This document shows, piece by piece, positions 44,420 through 52,888 of a stretch of DNA of 61,406 nt (position 1 is the first letter of the stretch; each line of letters starts with the position of its first letter). This DNA comes from Pseudomonadota bacterium (lineage in GTDB: Bacteria; Pseudomonadota; Gammaproteobacteria; Burkholderiales; Gallionellaceae), in assembly GCA_021783995.1 (NCBI GenBank), contig JAJXTH010000002.1, positions 98,976-160,381 of the forward strand, written 5' to 3'. A model generated the notes under the pieces. It was not told where the DNA came from. It was given only the letters and a program-made list of their open reading frames with translations, and made no database searches. Made by a program: the position numbers and the translations under genes.

Positions 44420-46612
44420 TCATCCCGCCTTTACGCGCTTCACCATCGCTTCCGCGGTCAGCCCGTTGAACGCCATGATTTCCGCAGGCGTTGCGGTGGT
44501 CTCGCCGCGCTTCCATGAGAACGTGTCGCGCCTTGCAGCACGCGTGCGCAAAAGCACGGGTTCGAGAACGGCGCTCGGCCCCCCGCTCACGGCGAGCAGC
44601 ACGTCCGCATCGAACAGCGCATTGAAATGCGCATCGTCCATGAACTTGTTGTCAGGCTCCGCCACCGTATCCCACGAAATGTCGACCGAGCGATACAGGC
44701 GGCGGGGATTCACCACGGACACGATGCGCACCCTGTAACCATCCGCCTCGAGCCTGTCTTTCGCCTCGAACACAGGCAACAGCACCATGTCTCCGGTCAC
44801 GGCGAAAACCACTGTCTTGCTGCCCCACTTGCTCTCGTATATGGTCGCAGCGCCTTCTTCGATCGCATGCTTAGCCTCTTCCAGGTTCATGTAAACGGGC
44901 AGTGGGCTCTTGGATGCGATGATCACCATGCATTTGTTGAAGCTATTGGTGGCGTATTCGTATGCCGCCTGTATCACATTCGCATCGCAGGGGAATAGCG
45001 GATAGGTGTTGCCGTTTCGCATCTGCGCCGCGAAGTAGTTCTCGATCTCGGGACGCTGGTGCGTCCAGCCGTTTCTTCCCTGCTCCAGCGCACCCGCAGT
45101 GAACATGGTCACAACGGAAGGGGTCTTGCGGCGCAGCTCGGCCATCGCCTGGGCCACCGTCTGAACGATGGGCCATCCGTTGATCGCAAAGCTCTCGTAG
45201 GAAAGCCAGAGCGCACGCGAGCCGAAGAGGCAAAGGCCGGCCGCAAGTCCCGCACAGGCATCCTCGTTCAGAGGCTCGTAAACCTGCCCCTCGGGCTCCT
45301 GGTTGTAAAGCGGATCGACGGTCGGATGGCGGATCTTCAGCGCATCATTGATGTTCTTCATCGCGGAAGCCTCGTTGCCGTCGGCATTGGTGACGACGAA
45401 ACGCCTGTCCTGCGTACCGACATAGGCAACCAGAGCGCCCATCGCGGTCGCGGGGACCGCCTTCTCCGTCTTTATGTATTCCTTGAAAGGCATCTGCCCC
45501 AGCGGAGCGAGCTCCAGCACATGCTCGGTCACCGCGGTTCTGACAGCCGGTCCGCCGCCGGCCCTCACGAAATTCTCGCGCACGACAGCCCATGCCTCGG
45601 GGTTCAGCGCACGGCGCTTGAGTCCTTCTATCATGTGCGGCTTGTCTAGGCTGTCTGCAGGATAAAGGTTGTGCGACTTCGCACCCACGGTATGCACCCC
45701 GGCGCCCTTCAGCTGCTTGATGATGAATGCAGTAAGCGTGCCGCCGAGCGCCGATTTGGCGGCGCGATCCATGTTTGATAGCACGGAGGATGCAAAAGCC
45801 ACGCGCTGCTTCAGCGAGAAGCGGGAGCTATCGACATATTCTCCGATCTGATTGCTGTCGTCAAAATCCTTCGCATCGACCAGCACCACTTCCTTGAAAC
45901 CATGCCCCTTCCAGTAAGCGATCATCTCCTCGTTGGTGAACCTGGACACCATGGAATGATGCTCCTGGCTGTATCCGTTCCAGATCAGGGTCGGCAGGAA
46001 ATTGGTCACCTTGGGATAAGCGGTATTGAAATGCATCATCGAGTTCAGCACATAGGGCTCACCCATACCGCCGTCGCCTATGGTCACCGGGAAAAGCTTG
46101 CCGGGATGCAGAAGAGCGCCGGCCATCGCGAAGTGCTGCCCCTGCCCCAAAGGACCGGCGGGCGCAAGCAGGCCGGGGATCGCGCCGGAAAGATGACCAA
46201 GCAGGCCGTGCTTCTCGCGGAACCTGGCCATCATGTCGCTCATGGTTCTGATGCCCATTTCCTCAAGCGAGGTGTCGAGGAACATCGCGCTGTAAAAACC
46301 CGGCGCATGATGACCCACTTCGGTGACGATATTGGTATGACCCAGCATCACAAGCGATGCATAAGCCTCGGCACTGCTGGCGAATCCGCCGGGATGTCCG
46401 GAACCCTTGGAACCGCATACCTGCAGCGTGACATAGCGCAGCGCATCGGCCATCAACAGAGTCTGATAGGCCGCATCGGCAGAATTGGGATCCCTGATCG
46501 CCGCCTCGCCCTCGGCGATTGCCGCACGGCTTGCATGTCTGGAGAAATCCTCCCAGGCATCTCCGAAATACTGGATGCCTTCACAAAAATTGGGGGCCGC
46601 GATCGTCGTCAT
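44420..46612 (-). CDS. Phosphoketolase/transketolase-like TPP enzyme
   Basis: 730 residues from the ATG at 46612 (AGAGGAG upstream). The N-terminal half looks like transketolase: SGHPGG (71-76), VGHHAPGFYSAM, AGPLGQGQHFAMAGA, and the TPP motif GDG (179-181) with WNGYS some 30 residues on. The C-terminal half looks like phosphoketolase: EPLNEDACAGLAAG, WLSYESFAIN, NGWTHQRPEIE, FPCDANVIQAAYEY. Phosphoketolases are usually about 800 residues and lack SGHPGG, so this is a separate branch. It should split a ketose or oxo-acid phosphate; product acetyl-phosphate is a guess. First gene of the leftward operon. Confidence 0.8.
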   Translation of the reverse strand: MTTIAAPNFCEGIQYFGDAWEDFSRHASRAAIAEGEAAIRDPNSADAAYQTLLMADALRYVTLQVCGSKGSGHPGGFASSAEAYASLVMLGHTNIVTEVGHHAPGFYSAMFLDTSLEEMGIRTMSDMMARFREKHGLLGHLSGAIPGLLAPAGPLGQGQHFAMAGALLHPGKLFPVTIGDGGMGEPYVLNSMMHFNTAYPKVTNFLPTLIWNGYSQEHHSMVSRFTNEEMIAYWKGHGFKEVVLVDAKDFDDSNQIGEYVDSSRFSLKQRVAFASSVLSNMDRAAKSALGGTLTAFIIKQLKGAGVHTVGAKSHNLYPADSLDKPHMIEGLKRRALNPEAWAVVRENFVRAGGGPAVRTAVTEHVLELAPLGQMPFKEYIKTEKAVPATAMGALVAYVGTQDRRFVVTNADGNEASAMKNINDALKIRHPTVDPLYNQEPEGQVYEPLNEDACAGLAAGLCLFGSRALWLSYESFAINGWPIVQTVAQAMAELRRKTPSVVTMFTAGALEQGRNGWTHQRPEIENYFAAQMRNGNTYPLFPCDANVIQAAYEYATNSFNKCMVIIASKSPLPVYMNLEEAKHAIEEGAATIYESKWGSKTVVFAVTGDMVLLPVFEAKDRLEADGYRVRIVSVVNPRRLYRSVDISWDTVAEPDNKFMDDAHFNALFDADVLLAVSGGPSAVLEPVLLRTRAARRDTFSWKRGETTATPAEIMAFNGLTAEAMVKRVKAG

Positions 46613-46638
46613 GTTGTTGCTCCTCTTTGGTTCATTTC

Positions 46639-46653
46639 GCCACTGCGAGTGGC
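46639..46653. promoter_or_regulatory. Dyad in the divergent regulatory region, candidate operator
   Basis: GCCACT GCG AGTGGC, a perfect 6-3-6 palindrome 26 bases upstream of the TPP-enzyme start. It may be an IclR-family operator for the leftward operon. Confidence 0.5.
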
Positions 46654-46677
46654 AATCGGTAATCGATAAAAAAACAT

Positions 46678-46705
46678 TTGCGGCGAGAATACTCCCCGCT
46701 ATAAT
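46678..46705 (+). promoter_or_regulatory. Promoter of the iclR-type regulator
   Basis: Perfect TATAAT at 46700-46705 with TTGCGG 16 bases upstream. Transcription would start about 20 bases before the ATG. Confidence 0.6.
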
Positions 46706-46724
46706 ATTTCGCAATACACAATCG

Positions 46725-46741
46725 TTTTCATAATATGAAAA
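46725..46741. promoter_or_regulatory. Palindrome across the regulator start codon, candidate autoregulatory operator
   Basis: TTTTCATA A TATGAAAA is a perfect 8-1-8 palindrome spanning the ATG at 46735. No SD is visible before this ATG. The site could bind the regulator itself or form a hairpin that limits translation. Confidence 0.55.
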
Positions 46742-47523
46742 AAGAACCCAACTCGATACAGGTGATCGAACGGCTTGCAAGATTGCTCGACGCCATCGCC
46801 GCACAGAAGGAGGATGCGAGCCTCAAGGTGCTGTCGGCAGAAACCGGTCTGCATCCTTCGACCGCATTCCGCATACTCGCCTCCCTGGCCGAGGAAGGCT
46901 TCGTCGAACGCACGAGCCGGGGCAACTACCGCCTGGGCATGAAGCTCATGCAACTCGGCAACCGCGTTGGCGCAGGCACGGACTTCAGGAAGATCGCGCT
47001 GCCCCTGATGGAGAAATTGCGCGATCAGCTGGATGAGACGGTCAATCTGACCGTGCGCGAAGGAGACGAGGTCGTGTATGTCGAGCGCAGCCTCGCAAAA
47101 CGCATGATACGGGTGGAGCAGGTGATAGGCAGCCGCGCGCCGCTGCATGTGACCGCAGTGGGCAAGCTGATGCTGGGCGAGATGGGCGAGGAAGCCTGCC
47201 GCGGTTATGCCAAGCGCAGCAAGCTTCCCCAGTACACGGTCAACACCCGCAAGACGGTCGCAGCGCTGCTGCAGGATTGCACCGCATCCGCAAAACGCGG
47301 ATACGCATATGACGATCAGGAAGCCGAGATGGGAGTGGGATGCATAGGGGCGCTAATACGCGATGCGAGCGGACAGGTGATTGCGGGGCTTTCCGTGTCC
47401 GCGCCGATAGAGCGGCGCAGGGACGAATGGACGGCGCTCGTGATGCAGGCGAGCGAAGAGATTTCCAGACAGCTCGGTTATCATGCGTCATTTTCGACCC
47501 ATCATCACAAAGGAAACACATGA
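46735..47523 (+). CDS. IclR family transcriptional regulator
   Basis: 262 residues: N-terminal winged helix (about 8-70; LKVLSAETGLHPSTAFRILASLAEEGFV) and IclR effector domain (80-250; LGNRVGAGTDFRKIALPLM; GSRAPLHVTAVGKLMLG; MGVGCIGALIRDASGQVIAGLSVSAP). It stands between two divergent operons of hydroxy/sugar acid genes and likely controls both in response to a small acid. Its stop overlaps the glcG start. Confidence 0.93.
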   Translation: MKKEPNSIQVIERLARLLDAIAAQKEDASLKVLSAETGLHPSTAFRILASLAEEGFVERTSRGNYRLGMKLMQLGNRVGAGTDFRKIALPLMEKLRDQLDETVNLTVREGDEVVYVERSLAKRMIRVEQVIGSRAPLHVTAVGKLMLGEMGEEACRGYAKRSKLPQYTVNTRKTVAALLQDCTASAKRGYAYDDQEAEMGVGCIGALIRDASGQVIAGLSVSAPIERRRDEWTALVMQASEEISRQLGYHASFSTHHHKGNT

Positions 47524-47936
47524 AATCGAAAAAGTATCTTACGCTTGCCGATGCAAAGATCATCGCGGCATCCTGCGAGGCAGAGGCCTTGCGACACAAC
47601 TGGGCGGTCAGCATCGCAATCGTCGACGATGGGGGCCACCTGATCTGGCTGCAGCGCCTGGACAACGCGCCCCTGACCAGCATGGGCATCGCGAATGGCA
47701 AGGCGCGCACCGCTGCGCTGGGACGCAGGCCTTCCAAGGCATATGAAGAAGTCGTGGGCGGCGGGCGCAACGCGTTTCTTTCCGTCCCGGGAGACCTTAC
47801 CATGCTGGAAGGCGGTGAGCCCATCATGGTCGATGGAGAATGCGCAGGTGCCGTGGGCGTATCCGGCGTAAAATCCAATGAGGACGCGCAGGTTGCACGT
47901 TTTGGCATAAGCGAATTCATGGGCCGCCAGCCCTGA
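47520..47936 (+). CDS. glcG: GlcG/HbpS family protein
   Basis: 138 residues, coupled to the regulator gene by ATGA. GlcG/HbpS fold: LTLADAKIIAASCEAEALRH, VSIAIVDDGGHLIWLQRLDNAP, GKARTAALGRRPS, PIMVDGECAGAVGVSG. Members bind heme or small molecules and accompany glycolate oxidase (glcDEF) or similar genes; the role is not settled. Here the oxidase is replaced by lutABC. Confidence 0.88.
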   Translation: MKSKKYLTLADAKIIAASCEAEALRHNWAVSIAIVDDGGHLIWLQRLDNAPLTSMGIANGKARTAALGRRPSKAYEEVVGGGRNAFLSVPGDLTMLEGGEPIMVDGECAGAVGVSGVKSNEDAQVARFGISEFMGRQP

Positions 47937-47955
47937 GAGATTAAAGGAAAAATCG

Positions 47956-48684
47956 ATGCGCGTCGGACTATTCGTCACCTGCCTCGTCGACTCCATGCGC
48001 CCCAGGATAGGTTTTGCGGCGCTGCGATTGCTCGAGGCCGCCGGATGCGAAGTATTCGTGCCTGAAACCCAGACCTGCTGCGGCCAGCCCGGCTACAACT
48101 CGGGCGACAGCAAGACCGCAAAAAATCTTGCGCTAAAATTCATCGCGGAATTCGAAGGATACGATTACGTCGTTGTTCCATCCGGATCCTGCGCCGGCAT
48201 GATACGCGTCCACTATCCAGGTCTGTTCGAAGACGAACCCGACCTGCACGAAAGATTCCTGAAGGTCGCGGAGCGCACATTCGAGCTCACAGACTTCCTG
48301 CACAGGATAGTCAGGCTTGAAAAAATTACGGGCACATTCAGGGGCAGTCTCACCTACCACGATTCCTGCTCGGGTCTGCGCGAGCTCGACGTATACAAAC
48401 AGCCGCGTGCCCTGCTTGCAAGAATGCCCGATGTCGCTCTTGAAGAGATGGTCGAATCGACGACATGCTGCGGCTTCGGCGGAACATTCTCGGTGAAATA
48501 CGGAGAGCTCTCGGCCCGCATGGCAGACAACAAATGCAGGCACATCGCCGACACCCATGCAGGCACCATCGCAGGCGGAGACCTGGGATGCCTGCTCAAC
48601 ATCGAAGGTAGGCTCAGGCGAAATGGAGACCATGACACAAGAGTGCTTCATATCGCGGAAATCCTGGCGGGAGGGGAAGACTGA
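47956..48684 (+). CDS. lutA: LutA, cysteine-rich Fe-S subunit of the lactate utilisation complex
   Basis: 242 residues with the two CCG domains: TCCGQPGYNSGDSKTAKN (near 39) and TCCGFGGTFSVKY (near 175), plus SGSCAGMIRVHYP and YHDSCSGLREL. Family members (LutA/YkgE, also GlpC and HdrB tails) hold special Fe-S clusters for electron transfer. LutABC oxidises L-lactate to pyruvate in the cytoplasm in Bacillus and others. Confidence 0.92.
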   Translation: MRVGLFVTCLVDSMRPRIGFAALRLLEAAGCEVFVPETQTCCGQPGYNSGDSKTAKNLALKFIAEFEGYDYVVVPSGSCAGMIRVHYPGLFEDEPDLHERFLKVAERTFELTDFLHRIVRLEKITGTFRGSLTYHDSCSGLRELDVYKQPRALLARMPDVALEEMVESTTCCGFGGTFSVKYGELSARMADNKCRHIADTHAGTIAGGDLGCLLNIEGRLRRNGDHDTRVLHIAEILAGGED

Positions 48685-50084
48685 TGCAGAACGCATCCCT
48701 AGACTTCAAGCGCCAGGTCACCGTCAAGCTTGCGGATGAGAAACTGCAGCAGGCGCTATCGCGCCTGCAGTCCCGCTTCGTCGAAGGCCGCTCGGCCGTG
48801 ATCAGCGAGATACACGACCTTCAGGAAACGCGCGATGCGGCAACCCGGATCCGCGACCGTGTGCTCAACAACCTTGGGCACTGGCTGCTGCATTTTGAAG
48901 AGCAGGCGACAAAGCGCGGCGCCGTCGTTCACTGGGCAGAGACAGCCGAGGATGCAAACCGGATAGTCGTAGAAATCGCCAAGCAGCATGATGTGAAGAC
49001 CGCAGCCAAATCCAAGTCCATGGTCAGCGAGGAATGCGGACTCAACGATGCGCTTGAAAATGCGGGCGTCAAGGTCGTGGAAACCGATCTCGGCGAATAC
49101 ATACTTCAGCAGGCTCACGAGGCGCCCTCCCACATCGTCGCCCCCGTCGTGCACAAGAACAAGGAGGAGATATCGGATCTCTTCGCAAACGTGCACGGAT
49201 TGCCGCGCAAGACGGGCATCGCCGAGCTATGCCGCGAAGCGCGCGAGGTGCTGCGCCCCGCCTTCCTGAATGCGGACATGGGCATCTCTGGCGCGAACTT
49301 CCTGATCGCCGAAACAGGCTCCGCGCTCATCGTCACCAATGAAGGAAACGGCAGGCTGGTGACCACGCTGCCGCGCGTGCACGTCGCGATCACCGGCATC
49401 GAAAAGGTCGTGCCCACGCTTGAAGACGCATCCACTCTGCTGCGCCTGCTCCCGCGTTCTGCCACAGGGCAGTCGATCACCAACTATGTCTCGATGCTGA
49501 CAGGGAAAAAGAAAGAAACCGACCCTGAAGGCCCAGATCATTTTCACATCGTACTTCTGGACAACGGAAGAAGCAGCCTCTTGGGCACCCCGATGCAGGA
49601 GATGTTGCGCTGCATACGCTGCGGCGCATGCATGAACCATTGCCCCGTCTATCAGAACATAGGCGGTCACGCTTACGGATGGGTCTATCCCGGTCCCATG
49701 GGATCGATACTCACGCCGCTACTCGACGGAATCGAGAAGGCGCCGGATCTTCCCAATGCCTCGACCCTATGCGGCGCCTGCGCCGTCGTCTGTCCTGTCA
49801 AGATTCCCCTTCCCGACCTATTGAGGAAATTGCGCGAGAAGCAGCTTGCGCTTGGCCTCAGGCCGCGCCAGGAAACCGCGCTGCTCGGAATCTGGTCATG
49901 GCTTGCTCTGCACCCCAGGGCCTATGCGCTTGCAACAAGGATTGCTGTCCGCGCGATGAAGGTCGTAGGCGGCAAGGAAGGCCTGCTGCACAGGCTTCCG
50001 GGCGCATCAGGCTGGACCGATGGGCGGGATTTTCCAGCACCCGAAGGAAAAACCTTCCGCGAGATGTACAGGGAAAGATCATGA
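48684..50084 (+). CDS. lutB: LutB, ferredoxin-type subunit of the lactate utilisation complex
   Basis: 466 residues: LUD domain (about 60-290; GISGANFLIAETGSALIVTNEGN) and two 4Fe-4S motifs, CIRCGACMNHCPVYQ (near 311) and CGACAVVCPVKIP (near 360), then the LutB C-terminal region. Coupled to lutA and lutC by ATGA overlaps. Confidence 0.94.
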   Translation: MQNASLDFKRQVTVKLADEKLQQALSRLQSRFVEGRSAVISEIHDLQETRDAATRIRDRVLNNLGHWLLHFEEQATKRGAVVHWAETAEDANRIVVEIAKQHDVKTAAKSKSMVSEECGLNDALENAGVKVVETDLGEYILQQAHEAPSHIVAPVVHKNKEEISDLFANVHGLPRKTGIAELCREAREVLRPAFLNADMGISGANFLIAETGSALIVTNEGNGRLVTTLPRVHVAITGIEKVVPTLEDASTLLRLLPRSATGQSITNYVSMLTGKKKETDPEGPDHFHIVLLDNGRSSLLGTPMQEMLRCIRCGACMNHCPVYQNIGGHAYGWVYPGPMGSILTPLLDGIEKAPDLPNASTLCGACAVVCPVKIPLPDLLRKLREKQLALGLRPRQETALLGIWSWLALHPRAYALATRIAVRAMKVVGGKEGLLHRLPGASGWTDGRDFPAPEGKTFREMYRERS

Positions 50085-50704
50085 ACGCGAGAGAAAAGAT
50101 ACTGGCAAGAATATCAGAGGCCAAGCCTGACAAGGCAGCCTTGTCTCATCATCTGGAAAATCATCCGCGTGGGCCGCAGCCCATGGACTTCGACGATCTT
50201 AAGAAGCGCTTTGCGGAACGCGCCCTAAAGCTCTCGAGCGACCTGGTCGAAGCCGATCAACTCAATCTTGCTCCAGGACTGATTGCAAACTACCTGCAGC
50301 AGAGAACGCTTCCGATGAAGGGCGTGTGCTGGCCTGCTCTCAACCATCTTCCATGGCTCGATTCTGGGCTCGACATCGAGGCCAGGCCTGCCTGGAATGA
50401 AGACATGGTGGGAATCACTGGCACATTCTGCGCGATCGCCGAGACGGGCACCCTCCTGCTTCTGGGCGGAGAAAAGACGCCCGCCTCGGTCAGTCTGCTT
50501 CCCGAGACCCATGTGGCGATCGTCGATCCAAAGCGCATCGTGGCGACCATGGAAGACGCCTGGGATCTGTTGCGGCGCGAATGCAGGGAGCCTCCGAGGA
50601 CGGTGAATTTCATCTCGGGCCCCTCCCGCACGGCGGACATAGAGCAGACGGTAACCCTGGGCGCGCACGGCCCCTATCGCGTGCTCCTGGTGCTAGCCCC
50701 CTAG
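50081..50704 (+). CDS. lutC: LutC, LUD-domain subunit of the lactate utilisation complex
   Basis: 207 residues with a LUD domain: VGITGTFCAIAETGTLLLLGG, LLPETHVAIVDPKRIVATM and the end FISGPSRTADIEQTVTLGAHGPYRVLLVL. Ends overlapping by 4 bases with the convergent glycerate kinase gene. Together with lutAB this should form a complete 2-hydroxyacid (lactate-type) oxidising complex. Confidence 0.92.
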   Translation: MNAREKILARISEAKPDKAALSHHLENHPRGPQPMDFDDLKKRFAERALKLSSDLVEADQLNLAPGLIANYLQQRTLPMKGVCWPALNHLPWLDSGLDIEARPAWNEDMVGITGTFCAIAETGTLLLLGGEKTPASVSLLPETHVAIVDPKRIVATMEDAWDLLRRECREPPRTVNFISGPSRTADIEQTVTLGAHGPYRVLLVLAP

Positions 50705-51966
50705 CCCGCAATGAGAATGGCCCGGAAATCGTTGACGTTGGTGAGCGTGGGGCCTGTCACGACCGCATCGCCCAGCCTTTCGAAAAAACCGTGTCCATCG
50801 TTTCTTGAGAGGCTATCGGCAGGCGACAAGCCGAGTTCAAAGGCGCGTGTAAGCGTGTCGGGCGCCACATGGGCGCCCGCGACTTCCTCGCTGCCGTCCA
50901 CGCCGTCCGTGTCGCCTGCCAGCGCATGTATGCCGGGCTCGCCGCGCAGCGTCAACGCAAGAGAGAGCAGAAATTCGACATTGCGTCCTCCCCTACCGTT
51001 CCCTTTTACCGTCACGGTCGTCTCTCCCCCCGAGAGCAGCACGCAGGGCGGACTGAATGGCTGCCCCCTCCTCTTCACATGCAACGCGATGCCCCCCATC
51101 ACCTTGGCGACATCGCGCGCCTCGCCCTCTATCGCATCGCCCAGGATATGGCATGCAATGCCAAGGCGCGCCGCTTCCTTTGCCGCCGCTTCCAGCGCCA
51201 TCTGAGGCGTTGCGATCAGGCGCGTCACGATTTCCGGCAGCCCTGCATCTCCGGGCTTCACCGATTCCCCCCTGCCGCTAGCAAGCAGCTCCTTCACGCG
51301 ATCCGGCACTTCTATCGCATAGCGTTCGAGGACAGCCAGAGCATCCTGGCATGTGGTGGGATCGGGAACGGCAGGCCCTGACGCAATGTCCGCCGGGTCA
51401 TCTCCCGGCACATCCGAGATGATGAGATTCACGACTGTTGCGGGATAGCAGGCTCTGGCAAGCCTTCCCCCCTTGATCGCCGAGAGATGGCGGCGCACGC
51501 AGTTGATCTCGGAGATCGATGCACCGCTTTTTAGCAATGCCCGGTTTATCTGCTGCTTTTCCCCGAGCGTAATCCCGTCCATCGGCAACGCAAGGAGAGA
51601 TGATCCTCCCCCCGAGATGAGGCAAAGCACAAGATCGTCCTCGGTGAGACCGGACACCATCTTTAGCATACGCTGACTCGCCTTGAGTCCCGCCTCGTCC
51701 GGGACCGGATGAGCAGCCTCGACGATTTCGATATGGCTGCATTGCACGGCATATCCGTAGCGCGTGACGACCAATCCTTCGAGCTTTTTATCGGGGTAAC
51801 AGCCTTCCACAGCGCGCGCCATCGCGGCCGATGCCTTTCCCGCGCCGATCACGATCAGCCTGCCCTTGGGCAAAGGAGGAACATGCTGCGGGATGCAGAC
51901 TCCCGGCTGCGCGCTTGCTATCGCTGCCGAGAACATCCGGTCAAGCAGGGCGCGGGGATTTTCCAC
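50701..51966 (-). CDS. ttuD: Glycerate 2-kinase (MOFRL family)
   Basis: 421 residues. GckA/TtuD type: VIGAGKASAAMARAVE, LISGGGSSLLALP, SAIKGGRLARACYPA, and the MOFRL domain LLSGGETTVTVKGNGRGGRNVEFLL and GDTDGVDGSEEVAGA. Phosphorylates D-glycerate to 2-phosphoglycerate. It drains glycerate produced by the GlxR- and HprA-like enzymes encoded 14 kb away. Ends against lutC and starts 1 base after the AEC gene. Confidence 0.93.
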   Translation of the reverse strand: MENPRALLDRMFSAAIASAQPGVCIPQHVPPLPKGRLIVIGAGKASAAMARAVEGCYPDKKLEGLVVTRYGYAVQCSHIEIVEAAHPVPDEAGLKASQRMLKMVSGLTEDDLVLCLISGGGSSLLALPMDGITLGEKQQINRALLKSGASISEINCVRRHLSAIKGGRLARACYPATVVNLIISDVPGDDPADIASGPAVPDPTTCQDALAVLERYAIEVPDRVKELLASGRGESVKPGDAGLPEIVTRLIATPQMALEAAAKEAARLGIACHILGDAIEGEARDVAKVMGGIALHVKRRGQPFSPPCVLLSGGETTVTVKGNGRGGRNVEFLLSLALTLRGEPGIHALAGDTDGVDGSEEVAGAHVAPDTLTRAFELGLSPADSLSRNDGHGFFERLGDAVVTGPTLTNVNDFRAILIAG

Positions 51967-51967
51967 G

Positions 51968-52873
51968 TCACACTCCCCTCATCAGCCACCACCATGCGGT
52001 GAGCGTCGCGAAGGAGCAAACCAGACCGACAGCCACCATCAGCGTCGCGAAGGGCGGGTCCAGGTCGTGCTCGGTGGCGAGTATCGCCGAAGTGATCATC
52101 GGCGGCATCGCTGCCTCGAAAAGCGTGATCTGTATCGCCTGTCCGTGCGCATGCAGAAGCGGAACATACAAGAGGAACAGAACCAGAGGAGCCAATATCA
52201 GTTTGAATCCTAGGCCTATCGCGAGCTTTCCCGCATTACCTTCCAGATGTCCGAGTCTCAGCTGGAATCCGACGGACAGGAGAGCGAGCGGCGCCAGGGT
52301 GTCTCCCATGCGCTTCAGCACTGCGCTCAGCCATTCCGGATAGGATAGCGGCATCAGCAAGAGCGCGATGATGAGTGCGATGAAGGGAGGAAACAGCACG
52401 ATGCGCTTGATCATCGCGGAAAAACCGGGCATGCCGGACGAATAGATGCCGGCGAATGTGATCCCCAGAGTTGAAAGCACGAGGAACGAGCCAAGCTGAT
52501 CGACGATGATGCCGCTGGCTATTCCCTGGTGCCCGTAATAGGCCTCTATCATCGGCAGCCCGACATAGGAGGTGTTGCTGAGCCCCCCTGTCAGTATCAG
52601 CGCGCCAACCGTAGCCCTCGGCCATTTCATCCATCTCCCGAGCATCCTGAAGAATCCCGCCGACATCGCAAACAGCAGCCAGCCCATCGCCGCCATCAGC
52701 CCGACATCACCGGTAAGTTTCAGATCGTGCACATAGAGCAGCGTGAGTGCCGGCAGCGATACATGGATGATGAAGCTGTTCAACACGGCAGGCGTGTTGT
52801 CCGGCATGCGCCTGGTGCGGTGCATCAGCATGCCGGCGACGAAGCAGAGGATGAGCAGGATGAGGTTGTTCAT
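51968..52873 (-). CDS. AEC family transporter
   Basis: 301 residues with about ten hydrophobic helices and a C-terminal half typical of the auxin efflux carrier/malate permease family (ISLPALTLLYVHDL; NTSYVGLPMIEAYYG; EAAMPPMITSAILA). Such carriers move organic acids or amino acids. Adjacent to glycerate kinase, so it may handle the same acid or its products. Confidence 0.88.
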   Translation of the reverse strand: MNNLILLILCFVAGMLMHRTRRMPDNTPAVLNSFIIHVSLPALTLLYVHDLKLTGDVGLMAAMGWLLFAMSAGFFRMLGRWMKWPRATVGALILTGGLSNTSYVGLPMIEAYYGHQGIASGIIVDQLGSFLVLSTLGITFAGIYSSGMPGFSAMIKRIVLFPPFIALIIALLLMPLSYPEWLSAVLKRMGDTLAPLALLSVGFQLRLGHLEGNAGKLAIGLGFKLILAPLVLFLLYVPLLHAHGQAIQITLFEAAMPPMITSAILATEHDLDPPFATLMVAVGLVCSFATLTAWWWLMRGV

Positions 52874-52888
52874 ACGCCCGCAGGCGGA

